Notes: generated by a model not told the origin, from the letters alone. Shown: positions 1 to 10,378, numbered from the stretch's first letter. The stretch: 36,447 nucleotides of DNA from Pelagibacteraceae bacterium (GCA_002684895.1 NYVZ01000018.1:40704-77150), one strand, 5' to 3'. A program made the numbers and translations.

Positions 1-630
1 ATTACAATTGCATTTAATATTCTTAATTATTTAATGAGTAATAAAATTGCTACAAATTTTACAATTATTTTCTTTTTTTTATTTGTAATGATTATCACAA
101 GTGCGATTGGAATATGTGTTCATGAGGAAATTTTAAATAAAAAAAAAGTTTCCTTTCTAAGAGAATTTTTATCAGCAAGAAGTCTAAGATATTTTTTTAA
201 TTTTTTAGCACTTACTATAATTGCCTTATCACCTATACTCATTCATTTTGTGATGAGAAAAGTATTAACAATTCAAAATGAGAATGCTTCTGCAATTTTA
301 ATTTTTTGGATTTTTACAACAATTTTATCTTTAAAGTTAATCTTTATTTTACCGAAGCTCACCCTGGGTATGAATTTTAAATATAATGCAAAAGAATTGA
401 ATATGATTGGTTCAAAATTATTTTTACTGTTTACAATTGTAACAGTGATTTTTTTGGTACCTTCAATGATTTATTTAACGTTGCAATTATCATTTATGAC
501 AAGTTACAAAGGTATTTATCAAATGTTAAAACCTGTATTTGATGTCGGTTCTTTTTATATTTCTTACTTGAATTATCTAACCGTGTTTGCTGTAATTTCT
601 TACGCTTTCAAGGGTTATTTTTCAAAATAA
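1..630 (+). CDS. multi-pass membrane protein of unknown function (frame open to the window edge, so possibly 5'-partial; first ATG at 34)
   Basis: ORF 34..630, strongly hydrophobic; codons 1..33 are in frame with no stop. Confidence 0.6.
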   Translation: MTIAFNILNYLMSNKIATNFTIIFFFLFVMIITSAIGICVHEEILNKKKVSFLREFLSARSLRYFFNFLALTIIALSPILIHFVMRKVLTIQNENASAILIFWIFTTILSLKLIFILPKLTLGMNFKYNAKELNMIGSKLFLLFTIVTVIFLVPSMIYLTLQLSFMTSYKGIYQMLKPVFDVGSFYISYLNYLTVFAVISYAFKGYFSK

Positions 631-2883
631 CATTTTTTCGATGTTATTAGTGACAGTCTTTTTGTTAATAACATATTTATAAACCTGAATATTTTCGATA
701 ACACGCTGAACATAATTTCTTGTTTCAGTAAATGGAATGAGTTCTATCCAATCAATAGGATCGATTTCTCCCTTTCTTGGATCTCCAAATCTCTTAACCC
801 ATCTTCTCACTCGGTGTGGTCCAGCATTGTAACCTGCAAATGCCATATAAATAGCACCATTAAATTCATCGTTAAGCCCCGAGATATAATATGAACCTAA
901 TTGTAAATTAAAAAACTCATCTTCGATCAATCTACTTCTGCTGTATCTAAGTCCTGCTTGTTTACTAACCAATCGACCTGTTGCAGGCATAATTTGCATT
1001 AAACCTTTAGCGCCAACCCAGCTATTTGCATCACGATCAAATTCACTCTCTTGACGGATTAAAGATAAAATAACTTCCTGGGGTAAAATAGTTCTTTTTG
1101 ATACAACTTTAGGTGTTTCAATAATAGGATAGTTTAATTCAAGTAAATTTTTATTTTGGTATGATGTTTGTTTTGCAATTTGAATTGCAAAATCTAATCT
1201 CCCAACTTGTTGCGATAGTTTACCCGCCAAAACCTGTTCTTTAATTGATCTTTCCTCTGATCCAAGATGTCTGAGTATATCTTTACTCTTTAACGACATA
1301 TCAAGTTCATCTAGTAAAATGACTGCACGTGCTAAATCTGTTTTTAAAAGTTTTTTATAATCTTCTTGTGAAAATGTGTAATTATTTTTAACTTTAAAAT
1401 CCTTTTTATTAATCTTAGCAGATGCTAACTGTCCGTAAAATGTTGTATTAAAAACTGAGGATTTTTTATACCAATCTTTAGCATTTTGATCTTTTCCCAA
1501 TTGTTCGTATGCTTTACCTACCCAATAAGCAGCACGAGATTTGCTAATTGGATAGTTTACGCCGTCATACATAGTTTTGAAATGTTGTACAGCTGCATCT
1601 GGTTTGTTTAAAAATCTTAATGCTAACCATCCAGCATGCCATTCGGCTTTAGCTAGATTTCCACTATCTAAAACACCATGATTTATTAATAATCCATAGG
1701 CTTCTTCAAATCTTTTCTTGTTAATTCTACTTCTGGCGATAATAAATTTTTCCTTAAACCAAAGATCAGGTTTTACCAATAACTTAGGGTCTTGTGGTAA
1801 ATTATTGATAATTTCTAATGTGCTATCATATCTGCCACGTTTACGTCTCCATTTTGCTCTATCAAACTGTAAACCGATATCATTTTTAAATTGAGCTGGA
1901 ACTTTAGCAATTGCGCTGTCTACTCCATAAGATCTTGTCATCAGGGCAAATCTAGCAAAATAAAGCTCTTTATACCCTGAAGGAAGGTATCTTATAGTTC
2001 TTCTCAATTCATAAAAATCTTGTTCCCAAGCTAGGTATTTTGCTCGCTCTATGTAGTCCTCTTTAGTTAATAAGTTTCTAAATTTTTTATTTAAGTATCT
2101 ATGTTCTATACTACTAAGATTAGCTGTTTTAAATCCATCTGCAATTAAATCGTGTGCCTTGTTCTTTTCTCCTCTTGTTAGGAAAGCTTCACCTAATTTA
2201 ATTTTACCATATCCACTTAAAGGATCTTGTTTATCAAAAAATTTTATTACTTCTTTCGGTTTAACTTCTTTAAAATTAATTTTGTGCTCTGCCAAATACC
2301 TTAATCTATTAATTCTTGGCCATTCAGGGTTTTGATTTATAAATTTTCTATAATCTTTAAAAGCCAGATTATTTGATGGTTCTTTTAGATACATCCAAAT
2401 AACCAATTCATTTAAAAGTTTTGATCTGGATTTTCTGACCTCTTTCATTGCTGAATTCCATCTTTTTCTTTTAATAAGGCCGAATGTTCTTTGAGCGATA
2501 AGAAAATCTTTAGAAGATAGTATGCTAGATTTCTTTTTAGATATACCAAGATTCAAAGGTTTTTTTAATGGTATAATCTCATTGGACACAACGTATTTTT
2601 CGTTTTTTGTCTCAATTTTAACTTTAGTTATTTCTTTCTTAACCTCTTTTTTCTGTTTGGTTTTTTGAATTGGTGCAACCCTTTTTATTTTTGCCGGCTC
2701 TTTGAGCGTTAAAACTTCAGGCTTTACCTTTCCGGAGGGTTTCTTAGTCTTTTTAGGAATATCTTTTTTATATTCAGATGGCTTTGGTTCTGGCTTGATT
2801 AATCTTGCATACGAGTGATTTGAGATTAAAAAAGTAATAATTATACAAACTAATAATTTCTTCAAAGTTTTCCCTTTAATCAT
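622..2883 (-). CDS. slt: soluble lytic murein transglycosylase with signal peptide and Lys/Pro-rich N-terminal region
   Basis: C-terminal SLT motifs (QESEFDRDANSWVGAKGLMQIMPATG, AGYNAGPHRVRRW); TPR-like repeats; N-terminal hydrophobic signal. Confidence 0.9.
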   Translation of the reverse strand: MIKGKTLKKLLVCIIITFLISNHSYARLIKPEPKPSEYKKDIPKKTKKPSGKVKPEVLTLKEPAKIKRVAPIQKTKQKKEVKKEITKVKIETKNEKYVVSNEIIPLKKPLNLGISKKKSSILSSKDFLIAQRTFGLIKRKRWNSAMKEVRKSRSKLLNELVIWMYLKEPSNNLAFKDYRKFINQNPEWPRINRLRYLAEHKINFKEVKPKEVIKFFDKQDPLSGYGKIKLGEAFLTRGEKNKAHDLIADGFKTANLSSIEHRYLNKKFRNLLTKEDYIERAKYLAWEQDFYELRRTIRYLPSGYKELYFARFALMTRSYGVDSAIAKVPAQFKNDIGLQFDRAKWRRKRGRYDSTLEIINNLPQDPKLLVKPDLWFKEKFIIARSRINKKRFEEAYGLLINHGVLDSGNLAKAEWHAGWLALRFLNKPDAAVQHFKTMYDGVNYPISKSRAAYWVGKAYEQLGKDQNAKDWYKKSSVFNTTFYGQLASAKINKKDFKVKNNYTFSQEDYKKLLKTDLARAVILLDELDMSLKSKDILRHLGSEERSIKEQVLAGKLSQQVGRLDFAIQIAKQTSYQNKNLLELNYPIIETPKVVSKRTILPQEVILSLIRQESEFDRDANSWVGAKGLMQIMPATGRLVSKQAGLRYSRSRLIEDEFFNLQLGSYYISGLNDEFNGAIYMAFAGYNAGPHRVRRWVKRFGDPRKGEIDPIDWIELIPFTETRNYVQRVIENIQVYKYVINKKTVTNNIEKMLF
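626..648. repeat. perfect 8-bp inverted repeat (AATAACAT-TTTTTCG-ATGTTATT) at the convergent 3' ends of the first ORF and slt
   Basis: direct reading of sequence; no clear T-tract after the stem. Confidence 0.6.
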
Positions 2884-2922
2884 TTGTTAATTCTATATAT
2901 AAATATTTAAAATTTACTAACT

Positions 2923-3795
2923 ATGTTTAAAGGATCTATAACAGCTTTAGTGAGCCCATTTAAAGGCAATAATTTAGACTTAGAAGCTTTTGAAAAGTTC
3001 ATTAATTTTCAGATTAAGAATGGAACTAATGGCATTGTGCCCTGTGGAACAACAGGTGAGTCGCCGACAATAAGCCATGAGGAGCATAAATTATTAATTG
3101 AGACTGCGGTTAAGGTTTCCAATGGTAAGATTCCAGTAATAGCAGGCACAGGTTCAAATTCTACTGAAGAAGCTGTTGATATGACCAAATTTGCAGAGAA
3201 GGCTAAAGTAGATGCAGCTTTGGTTGTTACCCCTTATTATAACAAACCTACACAAGAAGGTTTATACCAACACTACAAAAAAATTAATGACAATTGCGGT
3301 ATCCCAATAATTATTTACAATATACCGGGTAGATCTGTTGTTGATATGAAAGTAGATACCATGGCTCGTTTATACGAGCTAAAAAATATAATTGGAGTAA
3401 AAGATGCAACAGGAGACTTAAATAGAGTCACACAACAAAAAAGCAAAATGGGGAATGAGTTTTTAATGCTTTCTGGTAACGATGAAAACACTCTTGAATT
3501 TAATAAGCTTGGTGGCTCAGGTTGTATTTCAGTGTCTGCAAATGTTGCTCCAAAAATTTGCTCTGATTTTCATTCTCTCTGTAATTCTAAAAAGTATGAT
3601 GAAGCAAAGGGCATTTTTGATAAATTACTACCTTTGCATGACGTGATGTTTGTAGAAAGCAATCCCGTTCCAGCCAAATATAGTTTAAACTTGATGGGCA
3701 TGATGTCAGAGGAGGTAAGATTACCTCTAGTAACTGCTGAGGAATTTTCGAAAGAAAAAATTAGAGCAGTTTTAAAAAGTTTATCATTAATATAA
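2923..3795 (+). CDS. dapA: 4-hydroxy-tetrahydrodipicolinate synthase
   Basis: 290 aa; [30 protein letters not shown] and GVKDATGD motifs. Confidence 0.96.
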   Translation: MFKGSITALVSPFKGNNLDLEAFEKFINFQIKNGTNGIVPCGTTGESPTISHEEHKLLIETAVKVSNGKIPVIAGTGSNSTEEAVDMTKFAEKAKVDAALVVTPYYNKPTQEGLYQHYKKINDNCGIPIIIYNIPGRSVVDMKVDTMARLYELKNIIGVKDATGDLNRVTQQKSKMGNEFLMLSGNDENTLEFNKLGGSGCISVSANVAPKICSDFHSLCNSKKYDEAKGIFDKLLPLHDVMFVESNPVPAKYSLNLMGMMSEEVRLPLVTAEEFSKEKIRAVLKSLSLI

Positions 3796-4265
3796 TGAAA
3801 AAAAAAAATCTAACGAGCAATATTGTTGCTCAAAATCGCAAGGCAAGTTTTAATTTTTTTTTTGAAGATACGCTTGAAGCAGGTATTGAGCTTTTAGGTT
3901 CAGAGGTGAAGTCACTGAGAGCGGGAAAGGGTAGTATAGCAGACTCTTATGCTTTGGATAGTGAGGGAGAAATTTATCTTCACAATACTTATATCCCTGA
4001 ATACAAACAAAGCAGTTATAACAATCATGATCCTAGAAGATTAAGAAAGCTTTTATTAAACAAAAAAGAAATTAATAAGCTTATTGGCAAGATAAATAGA
4101 GATGGTTTTACGGTAGTTCCAACAAAAGTTTATTTTAACTCCAAAGGATTAGCAAAAGTAAATATTGCAGTTGGAAAAGGTAAAAAACTCCACGATAAAA
4201 GGCAAACAAAAAAACAAAGAGATTGGAATAGAGAAAAATCCAGGGTTTTTAGGAGATCAAGTTAA
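3795..4265 (+). CDS. smpB: SsrA-binding protein
   Basis: [32 protein letters not shown]...; C-terminal [17 protein letters not shown]. Confidence 0.96.
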   Translation: MKKKNLTSNIVAQNRKASFNFFFEDTLEAGIELLGSEVKSLRAGKGSIADSYALDSEGEIYLHNTYIPEYKQSSYNNHDPRRLRKLLLNKKEINKLIGKINRDGFTVVPTKVYFNSKGLAKVNIAVGKGKKLHDKRQTKKQRDWNREKSRVFRRSS

Positions 4266-4759
4266 TGAAGATTATTGCGCTTGGTTCTAATTTACCGTAC
4301 AAAAAAAAATCTCCAATTGAAATCATTGAATCAACTTATCAAACTTTAAAAAACTATAATATCAAAATTTTTAAAAAATCTCATATTTATCAGTCAGAAG
4401 CTTATCCAAATAAATCAGATCCTCTTTTTTATAACTCAGCATTATCTATTGAGACAAAGTTAAAACCTTATGAATTATTAGAAAATATTTTAAAAATTGA
4501 AATATTATTTGGAAGAAAAAGAAAAGAAAAAAATAGCCCAAGAACCTTGGACATAGATATTATTAGTTTTGATAACTTGATATTAAATGAAAAAAATTTA
4601 AAAATTCCTCATCCTGCTTTACATTTGCGGCCTTTTGTCTTTTTACCCATTGGGGATCTCGATGCAAATTGGACACATCCAGTTTTTTCAAAGACTATCA
4701 CTCAAATTATTGATAAATTTGATCCTAATGAACTAAATAAAGTTAAAAAAATTTTATAA
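4265..4759 (+). CDS. folK: 2-amino-4-hydroxy-6-hydroxymethyldihydropteridine pyrophosphokinase
   Basis: ALGSNLP start; FGRKRKEKNSPRTLDIDIISF motif. Confidence 0.93.
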   Translation: MKIIALGSNLPYKKKSPIEIIESTYQTLKNYNIKIFKKSHIYQSEAYPNKSDPLFYNSALSIETKLKPYELLENILKIEILFGRKRKEKNSPRTLDIDIISFDNLILNEKNLKIPHPALHLRPFVFLPIGDLDANWTHPVFSKTITQIIDKFDPNELNKVKKIL

Positions 4760-4776
4760 ATTGGTATAATCAAAAC

Positions 4777-6477
4777 ATGTCAGATGATTTGCAATTAATT
4801 GAAAAAATTAAATCTTACAATTCTTATGTAGATGAAAAAATAATTAAAAATGCTTATAAGTATGCCTCCGAGGCACACAAATCTCAAAAAAGACATTCTG
4901 GAGATCCTTATATCAGTCATCCTTTGGCGGTGGCAAATATTTTAGCAGAATTAAAACTAGACGGACCAACAATTACAACTGCATTGCTCCATGACACTAT
5001 TGAGGATACTCAGGCCACATTTAATGAAGTTAAAAAAATATTTGGTAATGAAATAGCAGAACTGGTTGATGGCGTAACAAAAATATCTAAATTAGAATCA
5101 GAAAAAAAAAATTTAACTGCCGGTGACAATTTTAGAAAACTTATTTTAGCAACATCTAAAGATATCAGAGTTTTGTTAGTTAAATTAGCAGACAGATTGC
5201 ATAACATGAGAACTATCAGCTCAATAGGTACTCAAGAAAAAAAAGAGAGAATAGCGCGTGAGACGATGGAAATATATGCTCCATTAGCAGAAAGAATGGG
5301 CATGCACAAAGTTCGCGATGAACTCGAAGATAAATCTTTTGCTGTACTGAATGATGGGGCACGCTCGTTAATTACCAACAGAGTTCAAGAAATAGCACCA
5401 AGTAGATTAAAAATTTTCAATGAAGTAATACACGAAATTAAAAGCATACTAATTGACAACGGAATTGATGCCAAGGTTATTGGTAGAGAAAAAACTCCTT
5501 TTTCAATTTGGAGAAAGGTAAATGAAAAAAGAGTTTCTTTAGAGCAGATTACAGATTTAATTGGTTTTAGGATTATTGCAAAGAATATTATGGATTGTTA
5601 TAAATCCTTGGGAGTATTCCATGGAAAATGGAGTGCTGTTCCAGGTAGATTTAAGGACTACATTTCAACTCCTAAATCAAATAAGTATCAATCTATTCAT
5701 ACAACTATTATTGGACCAAAAAAACAAAGAGTAGAAATTCAAATTCGTACATCTGAAATGAATGATTATGCAGAAAGAGGTGTGGCTGCGCATTGGCTAT
5801 ATAAAAAGAGCGATAATATCGACAAAAAAAACAGCTATGAGTATTCCTGGCTTAGTGATTTGGTTGAGCTATTAGAATCTGGTGAAAATCCAGAACATTA
5901 TTATGAATATACAAAGTTACAATTATATTCTGATCAAGTATTTTGCTTTACTCCTAATGGTGCAGTAATTAGATTGCCAAAGAAAGCTACTCCCGTAGAT
6001 TTTGCTTACGCAGTACACACAGATTTGGGCGACACATGCACAGGCTGTAAAATTAATGGCAAACATTCGCCCCTTCAAACCGAATTAATAAATGGAGACC
6101 ACGTAGAAATATTAAGTTCAACGAAAAAGTCCCCTTCATATCACTGGTTATCATATGCCAAAACAGGCAAAGCTAGAAGTGCGATACGAAGATACTGGCA
6201 TGACAAACTACCTGTTCAAAATGAGAGCAGGATTCATAAGTCGAGTATTTGGGTATTGTTAAGTCATAAAGCTGGTACACTTGGTGAAATTTGTACATTA
6301 ATTGGCAAGCATAAATGCAATATTTTTAATGTTGAATTAGTTGATAAAAAAGAAGATTTCTTAAGCTTTATTTTTGATGTTGAAATTAAAAACTTAAAGG
6401 ATTTTACAAATTTAATTTCTGAATTAAAAGTACGATCTATCAATTTTAAAATTATAAGGCATAGAAAATCAAACTAA
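4777..6477 (+). CDS. spoT: bifunctional (p)ppGpp synthetase/hydrolase (Rsh), short form
   Basis: HD motif LLHDTIEDT; synthetase GRFKDYISTPKSNKYQSIHTT and EIQIRT; TGS domain; C-terminal ACT-like segment. Confidence 0.95.
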   Translation: MSDDLQLIEKIKSYNSYVDEKIIKNAYKYASEAHKSQKRHSGDPYISHPLAVANILAELKLDGPTITTALLHDTIEDTQATFNEVKKIFGNEIAELVDGVTKISKLESEKKNLTAGDNFRKLILATSKDIRVLLVKLADRLHNMRTISSIGTQEKKERIARETMEIYAPLAERMGMHKVRDELEDKSFAVLNDGARSLITNRVQEIAPSRLKIFNEVIHEIKSILIDNGIDAKVIGREKTPFSIWRKVNEKRVSLEQITDLIGFRIIAKNIMDCYKSLGVFHGKWSAVPGRFKDYISTPKSNKYQSIHTTIIGPKKQRVEIQIRTSEMNDYAERGVAAHWLYKKSDNIDKKNSYEYSWLSDLVELLESGENPEHYYEYTKLQLYSDQVFCFTPNGAVIRLPKKATPVDFAYAVHTDLGDTCTGCKINGKHSPLQTELINGDHVEILSSTKKSPSYHWLSYAKTGKARSAIRRYWHDKLPVQNESRIHKSSIWVLLSHKAGTLGEICTLIGKHKCNIFNVELVDKKEDFLSFIFDVEIKNLKDFTNLISELKVRSINFKIIRHRKSN

Positions 6478-7052
6478 TGTTAACACAAGAAGAGACCATA
6501 AAAATCCTAAAAAAAACAAACTCTTTATTAGAGGGTCATTTTATTCTTTCATCTGGCTTAAGGAGTGAAAAATATTTACAGTGCGCTCAGTTAATGATGT
6601 ATCCAGACTCAGCAGAAAAAGTATGTAAATCTTTAGCTGAAAAAATTGATAATGAAAAATTAGATTTTGACCTTGTTGCCTCCCCAGCACTCGGAGGACT
6701 ATTAGTTGGTTATCAAGTTTCAAAATTTTTAAATGTTCCAAATATATTTGTAGAGCGTGTAAATAATGAGTTTACTTTAAGAAGGGGTTTTGATTGTAAA
6801 AATAAAAAAATATTGATTATTGAAGACGTTATAACAACCGGTAAATCAAGCCTAGAATGTTCTAAATGTTTGCAGGATTTAGGAGCAAAAATTGCTGGAT
6901 ATGCCTGTATAGTAGACCGATCCAATGGCAGCTCTAAAATTAATAAAATTATTTCTCAAATCGATTTTAATTTTCCTGTTTTTTCCGAGAATGATTTACC
7001 AGAGCACTTAAAAAATATTAAACCTATTAAACCTGGTAGTAGAAAAAACTAA
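6477..7052 (+). CDS. pyrE: orotate phosphoribosyltransferase
   Basis: PRPP motif ILIIEDVITTGKSS; FILSSGLRSEKYLQC. Confidence 0.93.
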   Translation: MLTQEETIKILKKTNSLLEGHFILSSGLRSEKYLQCAQLMMYPDSAEKVCKSLAEKIDNEKLDFDLVASPALGGLLVGYQVSKFLNVPNIFVERVNNEFTLRRGFDCKNKKILIIEDVITTGKSSLECSKCLQDLGAKIAGYACIVDRSNGSSKINKIISQIDFNFPVFSENDLPEHLKNIKPIKPGSRKN

Positions 7053-7056
7053 ATTC

Positions 7057-7776
7057 ATGAAAAGCAAACTTGGAGTAAATATTGATCATGTAGCAACATT
7101 AAGGAATGCAAGAGGTGAAAATCATCCAGTTTTGTTAAAAGCTGCTAAAGAAGTTATCAAATATGGCGCTGATTCAATTACGATTCATGTAAGAGAGGAT
7201 CAAAGGCATGTTAAAAAAAAAGATGCAATCAAACTTATGCAAAATATTAAAAAACCCATAAATTTGGAAATGGCCCCTACAATAGATATGACAAATTTTG
7301 CAATTAAATTATCACCTAAGTATGTATGTATTGTACCTGAAAAAAGACAAGAAATCACTACGGAAGGTGGTTTAAAGCTTTCTCAAAAAAATTTAAAAAA
7401 AATAATAAAAAAATTACAAAAATACAAAATAGAAGTTTCATTATTTATAAATCCAAATATTAAGGATATTCAAAATTCTCACAAATTAGGTGCCAATGCT
7501 ATTGAGATACATACTGGATCATTTGCAAATGCATTAAAAAAGAAAAATAAAAAAAAAATTATCATTGAGTTTAACAAGATTAGGAAATGTAGACTTGAAT
7601 GTGATAAAACAAAAATGAAATTTAATCTAGGTCACGGACTGGATTTTCAATCAACAAAATATCTCAAAAAAATTAAGAATATAAACGAATATAACATCGG
7701 CCATTTTATAATTGGAGAAAGTTTATTTGATGGTTTTTCTAAAGTTATTAAAAAATTTAAGAGAATAATAAACTAG
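7057..7776 (+). CDS. pdxJ: pyridoxine 5'-phosphate synthase
   Basis: LGVNIDHVATLRNARG; HVREDQRHV; VSLFINP; LGHGLD. Confidence 0.96.
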   Translation: MKSKLGVNIDHVATLRNARGENHPVLLKAAKEVIKYGADSITIHVREDQRHVKKKDAIKLMQNIKKPINLEMAPTIDMTNFAIKLSPKYVCIVPEKRQEITTEGGLKLSQKNLKKIIKKLQKYKIEVSLFINPNIKDIQNSHKLGANAIEIHTGSFANALKKKNKKKIIIEFNKIRKCRLECDKTKMKFNLGHGLDFQSTKYLKKIKNINEYNIGHFIIGESLFDGFSKVIKKFKRIIN

Positions 7777-7777
7777 T

Positions 7778-8158
7778 ATGCCAGTTGTTGGTTTAGGCAT
7801 CGATATCGTAAATATAAAAAGAATTGAGAAGATGTTATCAAATAACAAAAGTAAATTTTTATTGAAAATTCTTCACAAAAAGGAAAAAAATAAAGTAAAA
7901 ATAACAGCAAATTCTGTTGCTAAAAAATTCGCAGCTAAGGAGGCATTTGCTAAAGCACTAGGTACCGGCATTGGAAAAACTGTAAACTTTAATGAAATTT
8001 ATATTGATCATAGTAAAAATGGTGCACCTAAAATTAAATTAGATAAAAATGTTGAAAAACGTATTTTGGTTAAATTGCGGTTAAAAAAAATCAAATTTTT
8101 TTTATCAATCAGTGATGATTATCCTTTCGCAACGGCTACGGTTATTATATCGAATTAA
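7778..8158 (+). CDS. acpS: holo-[acyl-carrier-protein] synthase
   Basis: GLGIDIVNIKRIE; KKFAAKEAFAKALGTGI; SISDDYPFA. Confidence 0.94.
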   Translation: MPVVGLGIDIVNIKRIEKMLSNNKSKFLLKILHKKEKNKVKITANSVAKKFAAKEAFAKALGTGIGKTVNFNEIYIDHSKNGAPKIKLDKNVEKRILVKLRLKKIKFFLSISDDYPFATATVIISN

Positions 8159-8165
8159 TTTATTA

Positions 8166-8892
8166 ATGAAAAAAAAAAATATTAGAAAATTTAAAAACTT
8201 TATTTATAGCGTTGATTTTAGCTGTAATTATAAGATCATTGCTTTTGCAACCTTTTTATATTCCATCCTCATCTATGGAAAATACCTTGTTAATAGGAGA
8301 TAGATTATTTGTGACAAAATATTCCTATGGCTATAGTCGTCATTCTTTTCCTTTTAGTCCAAAAATAATGAATGATAGATTATTTTATAAAGAGCCAAAA
8401 AGAGGTGATGTTATTGTATTTAAAACACCTGCAGATAATCGAACAGATTATATTAAAAGAATGATAGGAAAAGCTGGAGATGAAGTTCAATTTATAAAGG
8501 GCGATCTTTACGTAAATAAAAAAAAAATAATTAAAGAATTTATAAGGAAAGACAATGTTTTTTGTGGCAGGGAAAGTATTAAAGTAAACATATATAGAGA
8601 AAAGATTAATAAAGAGAGTCAATACGAAATTGCATATTTTGAAAAGAACTCATCAAGTGATACTGACCCATATGTTGTTCCAAAAAATCATTTTTTCTTT
8701 TTAGGTGATAATCGAGACTGTTCAAAAGATAGTAGATTTTTAATGAGTGTTGGATATGTGAAAAAAGAAAACCTAGTAGGTAAAGCAAGGTTTTTATTTT
8801 TTTCAAATAATAGCAATATAGGTAATTTTTTTACATTATGGAAATGGCATAGATCTATACGATTTAATCGAATTTTAAAAAAAATTATTTGA
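8166..8892 (+). CDS. lepB: signal peptidase I; the likely native ATG (8166) is separated from the main frame by an A11 tract, and the annotated open frame starts at TTG 8212
   Basis: IRSLLLQPFYIPSSSMENTLLIGDRLFVTKYSYG; RGDVIVFKTPADNRTDYIKRMIG; GDNRDCSKDSR. Confidence 0.93.
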
Positions 8893-9569
8893 TGAGAGCT
8901 AACGATATAAACCAATTAGAAAAGATTCTTGGTATAAAATTTTCGAATAAAATTTTACTCAAACAAGCATTTACACATAAAAGTAGGTCTATAAATATAA
9001 GTCTAAATAATGAAAGATTAGAGTTTTTGGGTGATAGAGTTTTGGGATTGGTAATAGCAAGTTATTTAAATGATACTTATCCTAAAGATACTGAGGGTAA
9101 TTTAGATAAAAAACTTGCATCACTAGTTAATAAAGAAACCTGTTCAAAAGTTATATCAGAATTGAAAATTGACCAGTTTCTAAATTTAAGCAAAGCTCAA
9201 AAACAAAATAATGCTGGTAAAAGAAAAATTTTAGGTGACCTTTGCGAGTCAATCATAGGCGCTGTTTTTATGGATAAAGGTTTTGATCAAACTAAAAAAT
9301 TTATTTTAAAAATCTGGAGTGAAAAATTGAAAAAAACAGAAAGCGTAATAATTGATCCAAAAACGAAATTGCAGGAATATTCACTTAAATTATTTAAAAA
9401 ATTACCAGAGTATAAATACATTTCTAATTCTGGTCCTTCGCACAGGCCCAATTTTAAAGTTTCTGTATCTATCGAAAAAACAAAAAACTTTATTGCATCT
9501 GGGAGCTCTAAAAAAAATGCAGAAACAAGTGCTGCAAAAAAACTATTAGATCATTTAAAAATCAAATAA
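8892..9569 (+). CDS. rnc: ribonuclease III (ATG at 8892; the track starts one codon upstream at TTG)
   Basis: NERLEFLGDRVLGLVIA; dsRBD at C-terminus (KLQEYS...KKNAETSAAKKLL). Confidence 0.95.
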   Translation: MRANDINQLEKILGIKFSNKILLKQAFTHKSRSINISLNNERLEFLGDRVLGLVIASYLNDTYPKDTEGNLDKKLASLVNKETCSKVISELKIDQFLNLSKAQKQNNAGKRKILGDLCESIIGAVFMDKGFDQTKKFILKIWSEKLKKTESVIIDPKTKLQEYSLKLFKKLPEYKYISNSGPSHRPNFKVSVSIEKTKNFIASGSSKKNAETSAAKKLLDHLKIK

Positions 9570-10378
9570 TGAAAACCTCTTTTATTGCTTTGTCTGGGCC
9601 TACAAACTCAGGAAAATCTACACTATTAAACTGTTTTGCCAAAAAAAAGGTTTCGATTGTTTCTAAGAAAATACAAACAACGAACTTTAATATTGAATTT
9701 TCAATAAATTATAAAGATACGCAGATGATTTTTATCGATACTCCCGGTTTTTATAAGGACAATATAAACGATAACTATTTAAGAGAAGCGTTACAAGGTC
9801 TTGAAAGAGCGGATATTGTGATTTTTATCTTAGATATAAATAATAAATTTAGACATCTAGATAAAATAAAAGATAACTTAAGCAAATTTAAAAAAAAAAT
9901 CTTGGTATTCAATAAAATCGATAAATTAAATAATGATCAAATTTTATCTAAAATAAAAGTTATCGATTTTTTAAATAGTTTTGACGAAATTTTTTATATT
10001 TCAGCATTAAAAAAAAAAAATACTGAAAAAATATTAAGATTTATAGAAAAGAATACAACAAAGAGTTCCAATAAACTTTCAAGAAAAACTACCAAAGAAA
10101 AATTTTTCTCTGAAATAACCAGAGAGGCTTTGCTATATTATGTTCATAAAGAAATTCCGTACAAATGTTTAATCATTACAAATAATATTAAAAGTGGAAA
10201 ATTTATAACAATTAATCAAACTGTTATTGTGCGTTCAGAAGCCCACAAAAAGATAATATTAGGAAAAAAAGGGCATATGATTAAAAATATTGGAACATAT
10301 TCAAGATTGCAGCTTGAAAAAATTATGAAAAAAAAAGTTAATCTTTTTATTAAAATTAAACTTTCAAAAATTAAGTAG
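9569..10378 (+). CDS. era: GTPase Era
   Basis: G1 GPTNSGKSTLLN, DTPGF, NKID; KH-like C-terminus (EAHKKIILGKKGHMIKNIG). Confidence 0.94.
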   Translation: MKTSFIALSGPTNSGKSTLLNCFAKKKVSIVSKKIQTTNFNIEFSINYKDTQMIFIDTPGFYKDNINDNYLREALQGLERADIVIFILDINNKFRHLDKIKDNLSKFKKKILVFNKIDKLNNDQILSKIKVIDFLNSFDEIFYISALKKKNTEKILRFIEKNTTKSSNKLSRKTTKEKFFSEITREALLYYVHKEIPYKCLIITNNIKSGKFITINQTVIVRSEAHKKIILGKKGHMIKNIGTYSRLQLEKIMKKKVNLFIKIKLSKIK

